Assembly: GCA_032358165.1 (NCBI GenBank)
Contig: JAALGY010000010.1
Coordinates: 434,001 to 498,000, forward strand
Direction: 5' to 3'
Source of the DNA: Diplosphaera chodatii
Taxonomy: Eukaryota > Chlorophyta > Trebouxiophyceae > Prasiolales > Stichococcaceae
DNA length: 64,000 nucleotides
Under the pieces are notes generated by a model. The model was not told the origin of the DNA. It saw only the letters and a program-made list of their open reading frames with translations, and did not search any database. Within the stretch, counting starts at the first letter, position 1. Every line of letters starts with the position of its first letter. A program made the position numbers and the translations under genes. This document shows, one piece after another, positions 44,295-54,326 of this stretch.

Positions 44295-46590
44295 TCAATA
44301 CCCAAAGAACTGCGTCCTGCCGCGCTGCCTGACGGGCCGCACGCCGCTGGCATTACATAGCTGCACCAAAGCACCGCGGCTGCCTCCGCCCTGAGCTGCA
44401 CCATCACCTGCGGCTGCACACTCTTCCGGGCTGCCGTCGCCATCGAGCGTGGCCAGCCGACCCAGCAGGGCCGGCGTGGATGGCAGCAGCTTGCGCTTCC
44501 AGCCCCTGCAACGGATGTAACCCACGCATGACTCCGGATGCGCCCTCGAGAAACATGTTCATCAAGGCTCCGCTTGGGAGGAAAAAGCTATCCTGATGCT
44601 GGTGAGGCGAGTAAAATGACTCAGCCAGAGCGCACCTGGCAGCACGCTTGAGGGGGGAAGAGGAGGCGTTGCGCGGCGCCCTGTTCTCACGCTCATCAGC
44701 GACGCGATCCCGTGGCACCGCTTGTGGCTGCGCCGCTGACTCGGGCGGCGCCAAGGCTGCTGCCTCTGCACAGCTGCTCCCACTGCCCCGGTCTGCTCCG
44801 CTGGCGACCTGGTGGGGCCCGCTGGCGGCCGGTGCGCAGGCTCTTCGGTGCAGTTGCACAGCTGATGTGGCTGCAGCTTGACCTCGGGATGCGAGGCAAC
44901 TGTATCACGGCTGTCTGCAGTGGCGGCAGGCTGCTGCTCAGCCTGAGCTCGCAGCTGGGCTGGCGACCCTTCCGCCGCCTCTGGCACTGCAGCCAGCTTC
45001 GGCATAGCATCCAGCACCTGTGGCCCGCGTGCCTGTGCTGCTGCCCGTGTGATGCGCCGTCGACGCCTCTGTGCTGCATGTGGCTGCTGGAGTGGCAGGT
45101 CAGGCAAACATCCGGCTGGAGGCGCAGGCTGTTGCTGCTGCTCCTGTGGCTGCGCTGCTGATACTGCTGCTGCAGTTGGCTGATTGCAAGCAGCGGCATC
45201 TGTCCCTGGAACACCACCTGGCATCGCCGGCGCCCTGCCTTTGGCCTTGCCCTTGGCGCGTCTGCCCTTTTGCCGAGGCTTTCTTTGCTGTTGTTGCCTT
45301 CGGGAGGCCTGTGGGCAGCAACACAGCCAGTATATATCATTTGCAAACAGCATGGACTGCTTGTGTTCTGTGTGATGACGGTTGCTGCTTTAGCAGCTTG
45401 CATCATGCACCCCATATCATGATGTCTAACGATCTGCACACCTTGGCAGCTGCCTCGGCTGGTCTGCAATTACAGTCTGCTGCTGGTCCTCACGCTGCTC
45501 CTGCCCTGCGACTGGCTGCTGCTGCTGCCCTCGACAGTCTGGCCGCGGCTGCCCAAGCATCAAACCAGGCACATCTGCTGGCGCTGCATCACCTGACGCC
45601 GGCACAGCTGCCCGGGGCGACGGCAGCGTCACAGGGCTGCTGTGCGGCTGCTCGCAGCTGCGGGCCCGGTCTGCCAACGCCTGCGTGGACGCCTGCGACT
45701 GCAGCACCGGCGGCGGCGAGGGCTCTGCGCAGAGCGCAGCAGGAGAGGCCCCCGGCGACTGCGACAGCTGCTGCACTGGAGGCGAGACGTCGCTGCCGCC
45801 GTGCCTGATGCCGCTGCCGCCTCTGCTGGTGCCGCCACTGCCAACAGCTGCAGCCTGCTCGGTAGTGCCTCTGGCACTGCCACCGCTGCCACCCCCGCCG
45901 CCGCCATCCACTGGACAGTGGTCGGCTGCTGTTCCGGCGCCGCTGCCGCTTGGTGGCGAGGCAAACGGCATGGACTGCTGCGCACTTGAGGGCGTGGTGC
46001 GCTGGAAGAGCACCTGCCCGCACACTGCCGATTTGTCCACGGATGCCAGACGGCTCTGCAGTGGCATGCAGGACATGTGGCCAAAGGCGTCCACCTGTTA
46101 GCAGGCTGCATGGTAGTCCAGCTGCCGATAGCAGGATCGCCTCTCAGCAGACGCATCTGCATGGCCTGCAGCAAATGTGCCCAGCTGGCAGCAGCTGCGC
46201 ACCTTCCCGGGTGATGCGTCCGGCAGCGGTGCAGCGGCGCCACCCCGCACACGCGCGAGCGCCACTTCGTGCGGCGTGCCCCGCCGCTGACCCCCCGACC
46301 CGGCATCTGCCCCGACTGCTGCCTGCTCACATCGAACAGCTTGATGGAGGGTGCCTCCACTCTACTCCACTCAAGTCTACTCCACCCTACTCTTTTACAA
46401 TCTTGTCTATTCAGCACTGCTACTTTGGCACTAACTGCACGGCGTAGGTACAGAGCTGCGCAGCGCGCGCACCGCTGCTGCACATGGGATGCTGGCAGAG
46501 TGAAGCGTGTACCCTGACTACGGCCAGGAGCGCGGGGTTGGAGGGGGTGGCGGCCGCAGGGGGTGGCGGCCGCGCACAGCTGACGAGTCT
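44295..46590 (-). pseudogene. KT-b: duplicate of kinesin (K) exons 15-19
   Basis: Counterparts of K exon 15 (3' part, up to about 46590), exon 16 (46203-46286, intact, PHEVALARVRGGAAAPL), exon 17 (45442-46055), exon 18 (44636-45308) and exon 19 (44295-44505, ending GRTQFFGY). Lesions: a 16-bp tandem duplication (GCGGCCGCCACCCCCT twice, about 46539-46570) shifts the frame in exon 15; exon 17 has lost one base just before its donor; exon 18 has a frame shift near 44785. The 5' side is joined to an SF exon 1 (46745-46867) instead of the rest of the kinesin. The motor domain and coiled coil are absent. As a kinesin it is dead; individual exons remain long open frames. Confidence 0.82.
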
Positions 46591-46744
46591 TTGATCTGTG
46601 GAAAAGAGCCAGGCTGTGCGGCAAACCACAGCGGCGCATTTGCATTGGCATGGAGTCCACAGCATCATCAGCGCGTCTGTCGACACTGCTGTGCTCGCAT
46701 TGCCTGGCGCACGTTGCCTGACCCTCACAGGGCACGTCACTTGC

Positions 46745-46867
46745 CTGAACCGTATTGCCTTCCTCAGCAGACGGCAGCATTAGGTCGCCGTGCATGACCG
46801 ATTCAGCGCCTGCGGACCCTATGCCAGAGATGAGCGCCAGCCCACACCAGATGGCCACTAAACGCAT
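46745..46867 (-). CDS. SF7: orphan SF exon 1 (signal peptide) fused upstream of KT-b
   Basis: ATG at 46865-46867 begins MRLVAIWCGLALISGIGSAG, followed by AESVMHGDLMLPS: a signal peptide plus the HGDLML landmark of SF exon 1. It ends with CAG and a perfect GC donor (gcaagt at 46744-46739). An SF-type upstream element lies at the usual place (47111-47171). No SF exon 2 follows. About 130 bp further on is a possible acceptor (CCACAG, about 46613) and then kinesin exon-15 sequence. With simple splicing the joined frame hits a stop soon after, so a functional fusion protein is not shown. Best read as a promoter plus signal-peptide exon placed in front of a kinesin-tail fragment by unequal recombination. 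Confidence 0.6.
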
Positions 46868-47928
46868 GCCAGTAACGCGCTTTGTGACTGTGCCATGGAA
46901 AGTCTGGAGCCTATTCTGTGTAGACCTGACATGCGCGCTGCACGATACCGGGGCAGTGTGTGCAAGTGTGGTGTGCTGTAGGAACCAGAGGCCTTGTGTT
47001 TGAGCTGCTCATGCCGCGCTACCCAACATGGAAAGTTTCGGTTGACAGGCCCGACAGGCCCACATGTCGGAATATGCGCAATGCGTGTCCCAGATGCTGG
47101 TGTGGGTGCTCACGGTACGACATGCATGGTGGATTTGATGTTTTTATCGATCCAAGACCTACGGATCTCGGCTCTTGCATGCCACCAGGCAAACCCATTG
47201 CTGACCTTGCCAGCAGACTGACGCACCTTATAGATGGGAAGAACCCCACTCGCGTGAGGTGACAGACATCCTTGCAGCGTGCGCACACACATGCAGTACG
47301 CATGTGCTCGCTGGTGGTCGACATGCAGGCAAACTCAATGTGACCGAGACAAGGGGTTCGCCCTTCGGGCGTAAAATGCCCCTCGGGCAGGCTTCCACTT
47401 GACTCGGTGCCCATCTGAGAGGGTTACTACAGGGCATGCTTGCTCGCAATATTGAGTACACAAAGGAAGGCGAATTACAGTGCTTGCAACACGCTATGGG
47501 GCGCAACGTTGCATGTAGGGAGCCTGTGCAACGTGCCGCGGTGTTTGGTGCATATACGCGTTGTGGCCAAATTGATTTCCAGATGACTGCCAGAAGTCGG
47601 TCCCAACACAAGCTACTTTAGCCGACGAGACATACCGCACCGTCAAAATCGTTAGGAGATAGGCATATGATCGCGAGCTCGGCTGCAAAGACGCTGCCAA
47701 CAGGGCGCACTGGCACAAATTTCGGAAGCGTAAATGTCGACGTGGCGCGCTGAGAGGGCCGGAATGTAACGGGTTTAAGCGTCATGTGGCAAACTAAGAG
47801 CCCCCCTGCCCGGGGGCAAAAACCTTGTAAACCCAACTGCGCATGGCAGCCATCATGGCCACCCTAGACCCTAACACACAGACCACACCCGCTGCTGGCT
47901 GGCTCACATACAGTTCAGCTCTGTTGGG
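46868..47928. other. Spacer between SF7 and SF5, with hairpins
   Basis: Holds the SF7 upstream element, then a zone of short GC palindromes: CGCCCTTCGGGCG (about 47360), TGCCCCTCGGGCA (about 47379) and GCCCCCCTGCCCGGGGGC (about 47800). ACAAGG at about 47351 and CCTTGT near 47823 could be termini of a small inserted element. No gene was recognised. Confidence 0.35.
47111..47171 (-). promoter_or_regulatory. SF upstream conserved element (SF7 copy)
   Basis: ACGGTACGACATGCATGG, TTGATG, then ATCGATCCAAGACCTACGGA, 244-304 bp upstream of the SF7 ATG. Diverged, but the order of sub-motifs is kept. Confidence 0.5.
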
Positions 47929-50680
47929 TCACGGGATGATCGCTATGCGCGAGAACGATCTTGCAGTCTTGAAGACCACACGCCCTGTGGTGCCACCCTT
48001 GAGCTCCCTGTTGGACACCTTCAGTACACTATGCAACTGCTCGTAACCAATCATGACAGCCCATTTCCCTAGTGTCGAATACACTTCTGTTCCCTGCAAC
48101 GACAGCAAGAGCCGTCGTGCGTGGCACATGTGTGCTGATGATAGCCTGTATGCGGGGGGCTATTCGGACAGGAACCTGGCGCCTGCATTGCCAATTGAAC
48201 GCACCCTGCAGTCAATGCCGCCATAAGTGTCGATGGCTTGCGGGCCAGGGTATTTCAGGCCAAATCCGCCACCGTGTGGCGCCTGACCTTTGGCAAATGA
48301 GTATACCTGCGCATGTGCATTTAACAATGTGACTGCACTGCACAGCCTCTGGTTGATACAAGCTGACATGACTGAGATCGCAACAGTTTTTTAGTGCATT
48401 GATGCGCATAGATGCTCAGGTTGTTGCAGCGCTGACCTTTGTGATGTCCTTTGAGTTGGTGGCTAACCCACAGCCCGTGATTGGTCCAGTAGGTACGAAC
48501 TGCCCAAGGCCAGTTTTGTCAATCTGCTGCAACGCAAAGCAAGAGTCTGAGCAGTGAGCCGAGCACTTCAGCTGCTTGATGCCCACTATGACTGACGCCC
48601 TGAATAGGGTGCGCCGAGATGCAGATGATGCACATGATTCTTTCGCAAGCCTGCGCTGGACTCGACATGCCTTGAACTTCCAGGTGGGTACCAGCCGCAT
48701 GGTCCCCTTTGGGCTGCGCTGCACCTCATACACGCCGACAAATTTCACTTCACCCTCCTGCAAGCAGACACTTAGGTGATTGCTATATCAGCCATCTGCC
48801 CCCTCCCCACACTGTTGCTCGCAAGGTGTAGTGACACGAGCAGCAGGTCACGCTCTGTTTCACTCGATGCTTGAATGGCACTGGACAATGTGCTCGAGGT
48901 CTCACCCTGACATGACGGTTGAAGGCATATGCCGCATACAGTTTGCCAGTTGCAGCTGTTGCCAAGGATATGCCAACGGGACCGCACTGTGGCACAATGC
49001 AATCAGGAGCCGTATCAAACTTAAAGTATCCCCCACGTAGGCTATATATGCCAACAGTACGCCCGCGATCCAGCTGCCTGGTGAGCATATGCGAGACACT
49101 ACCGATGCTGGGCACGCATCACCCACCCTGGGTTTCTCAGGAAAGGCAGCACGCCTACCAGGTAGAATCGGCCCCAGACTCCTGCACTTCACGTGGGTGA
49201 TTGACCTGCATCGCATGACCCACCAATGTTGTGTGACAATGCACGCCGTGGCCCCCACTGAGACGTCATACTGCAGCTATGGGCGTGCGTGGGCGTCAGG
49301 AGAGCCACATACAAGATGTTAGATACAGAACCATGGTGCAGAGCAGAGTCTGCTGAAGGCGTGCGGTGGAACACACGCAGAGCCACGACTGTGCGTGTAT
49401 CCTTTTGCTGTCACCAGTGTTTGACGTAGGAGGTGCCATCCCACAAGAGGGCATCCCTGGCACAGGGGTCCGACATCGTGAGTTTGTCCGCCACGCACAT
49501 GATGCTGAGGTACACATCCAGGGCTGCAATTGCAAACATACACTGCACATGATACATATGTGCCAGACAGATTTCATAGAGCTCATTCTAGTTGCGTTCA
49601 CTGCAGCAAGTCGACCACGCTCGGGGTAAGACCAGGTCCGCCGACATGCCCACCTGCACCAGCCCGTCCAGGCAGCATCCTGCTTTTCAGAGCGAGTGGA
49701 CTGCTGCCGGCGTAGTGGCAGTTCTTCCCACGGTTCCATGTCTCGTGGTGTACATACCGCAGGATCCTGGTGCCAAGGACCTATACGGTGCCACATGGTG
49801 TTGTCTGATAATGTGACCGTGCGGCTCATTCAAGTTCTAGAATGAGGAGGACTCAGTGTGGCAGGAGCTTCGCAGAAAGCCGGCTGTCACGCTGCTTGAT
49901 GCGTACCTTGGGTGACGCTCCAGTCAGTTGAAGCAGTGTGATTTTGATGGGGTCCTTGGGTGGACCAAAGGCCCTCGTCCCGGGGCCCGTCAGCAGAAGC
50001 AGTCCAATGGCCGCATACCTGTTGGCAGCATCCCAGATCAACGTGATGCCAGCTGCCTATTGACGTGAAGGCACATGCATACATGCCATCACTTGTTCTG
50101 CCGCCTGAACAGCAGACGGAGTGAATGAGTGGTGCAAGCAGAGTGGATACAGCGCGTGCAATGCGCAGCAGCAACGCTGATTGTGACTGTCCAGTCTAAG
50201 AGCGCAGCATGACCGCCAAGCAGCTTTGTGCGCTGGCGAGGTCTGTTATCAACCTGCCGTCCTGGGAGACCGCGTGTCCCCACACAACGTTGTAGTTTCC
50301 CAGCCTCACCGTTGCCTTGACATTGCCCTTCGGACCGTAGAACTGCATCATGCATGCAAAATGGCACAGCTCATCAGAGGGGCTGAAGGCCAGCCAGCTG
50401 GACACGGAGTGGGCAATGCCACAACATACCTGCGCGGCACATGTGGCACGCCACCACAGACCTGGCATGCTCGACGCTTCACATGGTCGTGATGCCTGCC
50501 AGGTCGGCGTGAAGAGATGCTGGCACTCACCTCAGTAATGCAGGATTTCCTCGTGTGGTTTGCTTCAGACGAAAGCATCAGGTCGCCATGTGTGACCGCC
50601 GCTGCAGCTGTGCCTGCAAACCCCGTCAGCACCAGGCAACAGCATACAGCGGCCACAATAACATCAAATCGACGCTGCAT
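47929..50680 (-). CDS. SF5: secreted SF-family protein, 395 aa, 11 exons
   Basis: Exons: 50531-50680 (ATG), 50254-50342, 49907-50018, 49654-49780, 49415-49523, 49127-49205, 48906-48986, 48671-48757, 48437-48523, 48205-48306, 47929-48093 (TGA). Total 1188 nt, open, all phases matching. Signal peptide core AAVCCCLVLTGFAG, then TAAAAVTHG. Landmarks: YGPKGNVKATVRL, HAVSQDGRYAAIG, RILRYVHHETWNRGKNC, ALDVYLSIM, SLGPILPGRRAAFPEKP, KLYAAYAFNRHV, RLVPTWKFK, PTGPITGCGL, YSFAKGQAPHGGG and GRVVFKTARSFSRIAIIP. Intron 8 has a GC donor (AAG|gcatgt). SF5 is the intron-bearing counterpart of SF3, with matching 5' flank. Lys/Arg-rich and Gly-rich loops separate short beta-like strands. Function unknown. Confidence 0.85.
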
Positions 50681-50880
50681 GGCGATCCGAAACCGTTGGA
50701 GGATTGTGCGTGACTGGACGCACGGCGCACGACGAGCGGTGTGACAGAATGTGGTAGATCGCAACACTCGCAAGTTCTGCAAGTGGCACGCCGTTTGGAG
50801 ATAGAAAGAACGGCGGCGAGAACAGCACCGTGAGCCGGTGCGCAATACTGGGCAAAACTTCTACGCAAGGCTGGATGCCA

Positions 50881-50940
50881 GGGTACACGACACCTTGATT
50901 TGGCGATCCAAGATCTGTACTACTACGTGCCAGCGAGGAC
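50881..50940 (-). promoter_or_regulatory. SF upstream conserved element (SF5 copy)
   Basis: GGGTACACGACACCTTGATT, TGGCGATCCAAGATCTGTAC, then TACGTGCCAGCGAGGAC, 201-260 bp upstream of the SF5 ATG; almost identical to the SF3 copy. Confidence 0.65.
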
Positions 50941-51270
50941 ACCTTCCAATAGTACCTGGCGGGCACACCTATGTACCTTAGCTACACATGTATGTCATCA
51001 TTTTGAACCGTTGCCAAGCTCGCACAACCATCGGTGACCGCACCCCTTATGTGCACTTACCATGGGCCGATCAGCAGCACGACCAGGAGGCCATTGACCA
51101 GATGATCTTGTATGATCCTCCGCAACAGAGGATGGTGCCGGCGCTGGCATGTTAATGTTGCCCAGTAGTCTGAAGGCAGGCCAAGCGGATCCTGTCAACT
51201 GCTGGTACAAAAGTACACGCACAAGCCGGGCCACGTGCAGCAACTGCGCGGCGCAGACAATCAGCAAAAC

Positions 51271-53635
51271 TCAATACCCAAAGAACTGCGTCCGGCGGCG
51301 CTGCCTGACCGGCCGCACGCCGTCGGCATTGCACAGCTGCACCAAAGCGCCTCTGCCCTGAGCTGCACCATCACCTGCCGCGGCACACTCTTCCGGGCTG
51401 CCCTCGCCGTCGAGCTTGGCCAGCCGACCCAGCAGGGCCGGCGTGGATGGCAGCAGCTTGCGCTTCCGGCCCCTGCAGCGGACGTAACCCAGGCATGACT
51501 CCGGATGCCTCATCAGAGGGACATGTACATCAAGGCTCCGCTTGGGAGGAAATCCTGTGCTGATGCTGCTGAGGCGAGAGGGTGACTCAGCCAAAGCGTA
51601 CCTGGCAGCAGGCTTGCGGGGGGGAGAGGAGGCGTTGCGCGGCGCCCTGTTCTCGCGCTCATCAGCAACGCGATCCGGTGGCACCGCTCGCGGCTGCGCC
51701 GCTGACTCAGGCGGCGCCATGGCCGCTGCCTCCTGCACAGCTGCTCCTTCTGCCCCGGTCTCCTCCGCAGGCCACCTGGTGGGGCTGGTGGGGCCTGCTG
51801 GCGGCCCGTGTGCAGGCTCTTCGGTGCAGTTGCACAGCTGATGTGGCTGCAGCTCGACCTCGGGATGCGAGGCAACTCTGTCTCGGCTGGCTGCAGTGGC
51901 GGCAGGCTGCTGCACGGCCTGAGCTCGCAGCTGGGCTGGCGACTCTCCCGCCGCCTCTGGCACCGCAGCCAGCTTCGGCATAGCATCCAGCACCTGTGGC
52001 CCGCGTGCCTGTGCTGCTGCCCGTGTGATGCGCCGTCGACGCCTCTGTGCTGCTGGTGGGGCTGGATGCTGATGGTGCTGTGGCTGCTGTTGCGGCAGGG
52101 TCAGACCTGCAGTGTGCTCATGCTGCTGTGCTGCATGTGGCTGCTGGAGTGGCAAGTCAGGCAAACATCCGGCTGGAGGCGCAGGCTGTTGCTGCTGCTC
52201 CTGTGGCTGCGCTGCTGATACTGTTGCTGCAGCTGGCTGATTGCAAGCAGCGGCATCTGTCCCTGGAACACCACCTGGCATTGCTGGAGCCCTGCCCTTG
52301 GCCTTGCCCTTGGCGCGTCTGCCCTTTTGCCGAGGCTTCCTTCGCTGTTCTTGCCTTCGGGAGGCCTGTGGGCAGCAACACAGCCAGTATATAACATTTG
52401 CAAACAGCATGAACTGCTTGTGTTCTGTGTGATGACGGTTGCTGCTTTAGCAGCTTGCATCTTGCACCCCATATCATGATGTCTAGCGATCTGCACACCT
52501 TGGCAGCTGCCTCAGGCTGGTTTGCAATTGCAGTCTGCAGCTGGTCCTCACGCAGCTCCTGCCCTGCGACTGGCTGCTGCTGCTGCCCTTGACAGTCTGG
52601 CCGCGCCTGCCCAGCAATCAACCCAAGCACATCTGCTGGCGCTGCATCACCTGGCGCCGGCACGGCTGCCGTGGGCGACGGCTGCGTCACAGGGCTGCCG
52701 TGCGGTTGCTCACAGCTGCGGACCCGGTCTGCTGACGCCTGCGTTGAGGCTTGCGACTGCAGCACCGCCCTGCGGCGAAGGCTCTGCGCAAGCGCAGCAT
52801 GAGACGCCTCTGTCGCCTGCGACGGCTGTTGCGCTTGTGGCGAGACGTCGCTCCGCTGTGTCTCACCCCGCTGCCGCCTCTGCTGACGCCGCCACTGCCA
52901 CCAGCTGCAGCCTGCTCAATGCCGCCTGTGATGCTGCCAAAGCTGCCTTCGGCTATGCGGTGGTCGTCCGCTGTTCTGGCGCCGCTGCCGCTGGACGGTG
53001 AGGCAGATGGCACGAACCCTGTTACGCACTTGAGGGTGTGGTGCGCTGGAACAGCATCTGGCCGCACAGTGCCGACTTGTGTGCGGACGCTAAATGGCTC
53101 TGCATTGGAGCGCAAGACACGCAGACAAATGTCTCCGACATGTTACAAGCTGCTGCCTTCTTGCTACCCAGCATCATCAGCATCTGCTCATCTGACAACC
53201 GTGCAATGGTCGGACCTGGCTTGGAGCTGAGTCTGACGGCGGTGCTGCGACGCCGCCCTGCACTAGTGCAAGCGCCACCTCGTGTGGCATGCCCTGCCGC
53301 CAGCACGGCATCCGTTGTGACCGCCGCTTGCATCACATCAGCATTGATCTGAGCATCACGTGGGCAGGCAGCCATGGGACACCAGCGAGGCGTCGGGCGC
53401 ATGTCGACATGCACATCAAAGTCGCCAGGTCAACACACGGCAGATAGCTCCCATGTGTACTGCACTGCAGGGGTACATGCATGATGATCATTTTGTACCC
53501 TGAGCACGGCCAGCAACGTGGCCCCGGTGTCAGCGGCGCCCAACTGTGCGGCGGCAGCGCCCAGACGGTCCCATGATGTCTTGACCTCCGCCTACGCCCC
53601 GGCCAGCTGCTGCTCCACCACCTCCTTCTTCACAC
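51271..53635 (-). pseudogene. KT-c: duplicate of kinesin (K) exons 15-19
   Basis: Exon 15 counterpart 53499-53635 (EVVEQQLAGA, then an in-frame TAG), exon 16 at 53216-53293 (PHEVALALVQGGVAAPPSD, acceptor moved), exon 17 at 52499-53099, exon 18 at 51602-52365 (764 nt, phase-compatible) and exon 19 at 51271-51472 (ends RRRTQFFGY). In exon 17 the CAG after TTPSSA has become TAA (about 53022), and the exon length is one base off frame. Exons 18 and 19 are intact; the 129-nt intron between them is a multiple of three and stop-free here, so 51271-52410 reads as one 379-residue frame. The motor is absent. Probably a pseudogene, but the exon 18-19 part might still be translated if transcribed. Confidence 0.82.
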
Positions 53636-53657
53636 TGCTGCTCGGCTTACTTGCTTG

Positions 53658-53716
53658 AGCGCGCAGCGGGCGCAGCGTTGTCCACCACCAAGATGACGAC
53701 CGCCAGCCAGCAGAAG
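53658..53716 (+). pseudogene. AX4: remnant of AX1 exon 25
   Basis: About 58 bp on the plus strand matching the end of AX exon 25 (CACCAAGATGA, then CCGCCAGC and AGCAGAAGG), followed by the expected GC donor (gcaaga). It abuts KT-c exon 15 (minus strand), so it marks a duplication breakpoint and shows that an AX copy once preceded SF6. Confidence 0.55.
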
Positions 53717-54326
53717 GCAAGATTGTGCACCTCACCCTTGCAAGCCCTTGTTCACATGTCTGCAGATCACATACTGCAGAGTTGCAACTTGCTGGGCTTG
53801 CCATTTGGCAACAATACTGGGGATCTGCTTGCAAAGCCATGAAGCAGATTGCGTGCTATCAATTGATCTGCTTGAAAGGCCATCAAACACGCGTCAACTG
53901 ACTGGATGCAATGCAGGTATGAGAAGTGCCAAGGCGACAGCTAAGGTGTCCAACAGACAACTAACGGACGTGCACACCCTCATGCACCCCGTGATGTAGG
54001 AATAGTCCTGTGGGGTGGGAGCATCCCACACAGCTTGCTTCATCTATGCGGTGGTTGCAACACAAGCAACTGAAAACAGCAGGATACCAGCACTTGTGTT
54101 TGGAAAGCGGACGGATACAGTATGTGCAGTGGCTGACGCTCATGAACACACCGTTGCTGAGACTTGCGGCCGGAACACGAATCAACACACACATGCTCAT
54201 GTTGGACACTTGGCAGACACCAGTGGCGTATCCCATGCAAAACTCGAAGTTGGCTAATTTTGTCGTGTCCATGGGTTGCTTGCGATATTGCTGAACGTTT
54301 GCTAGATGTGTCTCAGCTCCGCAAAT
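53717..54326. other. Spacer before SF6
   Basis: About 600 bp. The place where AX exon 26 would be expected shows no recognisable match. No gene was seen. Confidence 0.35.
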
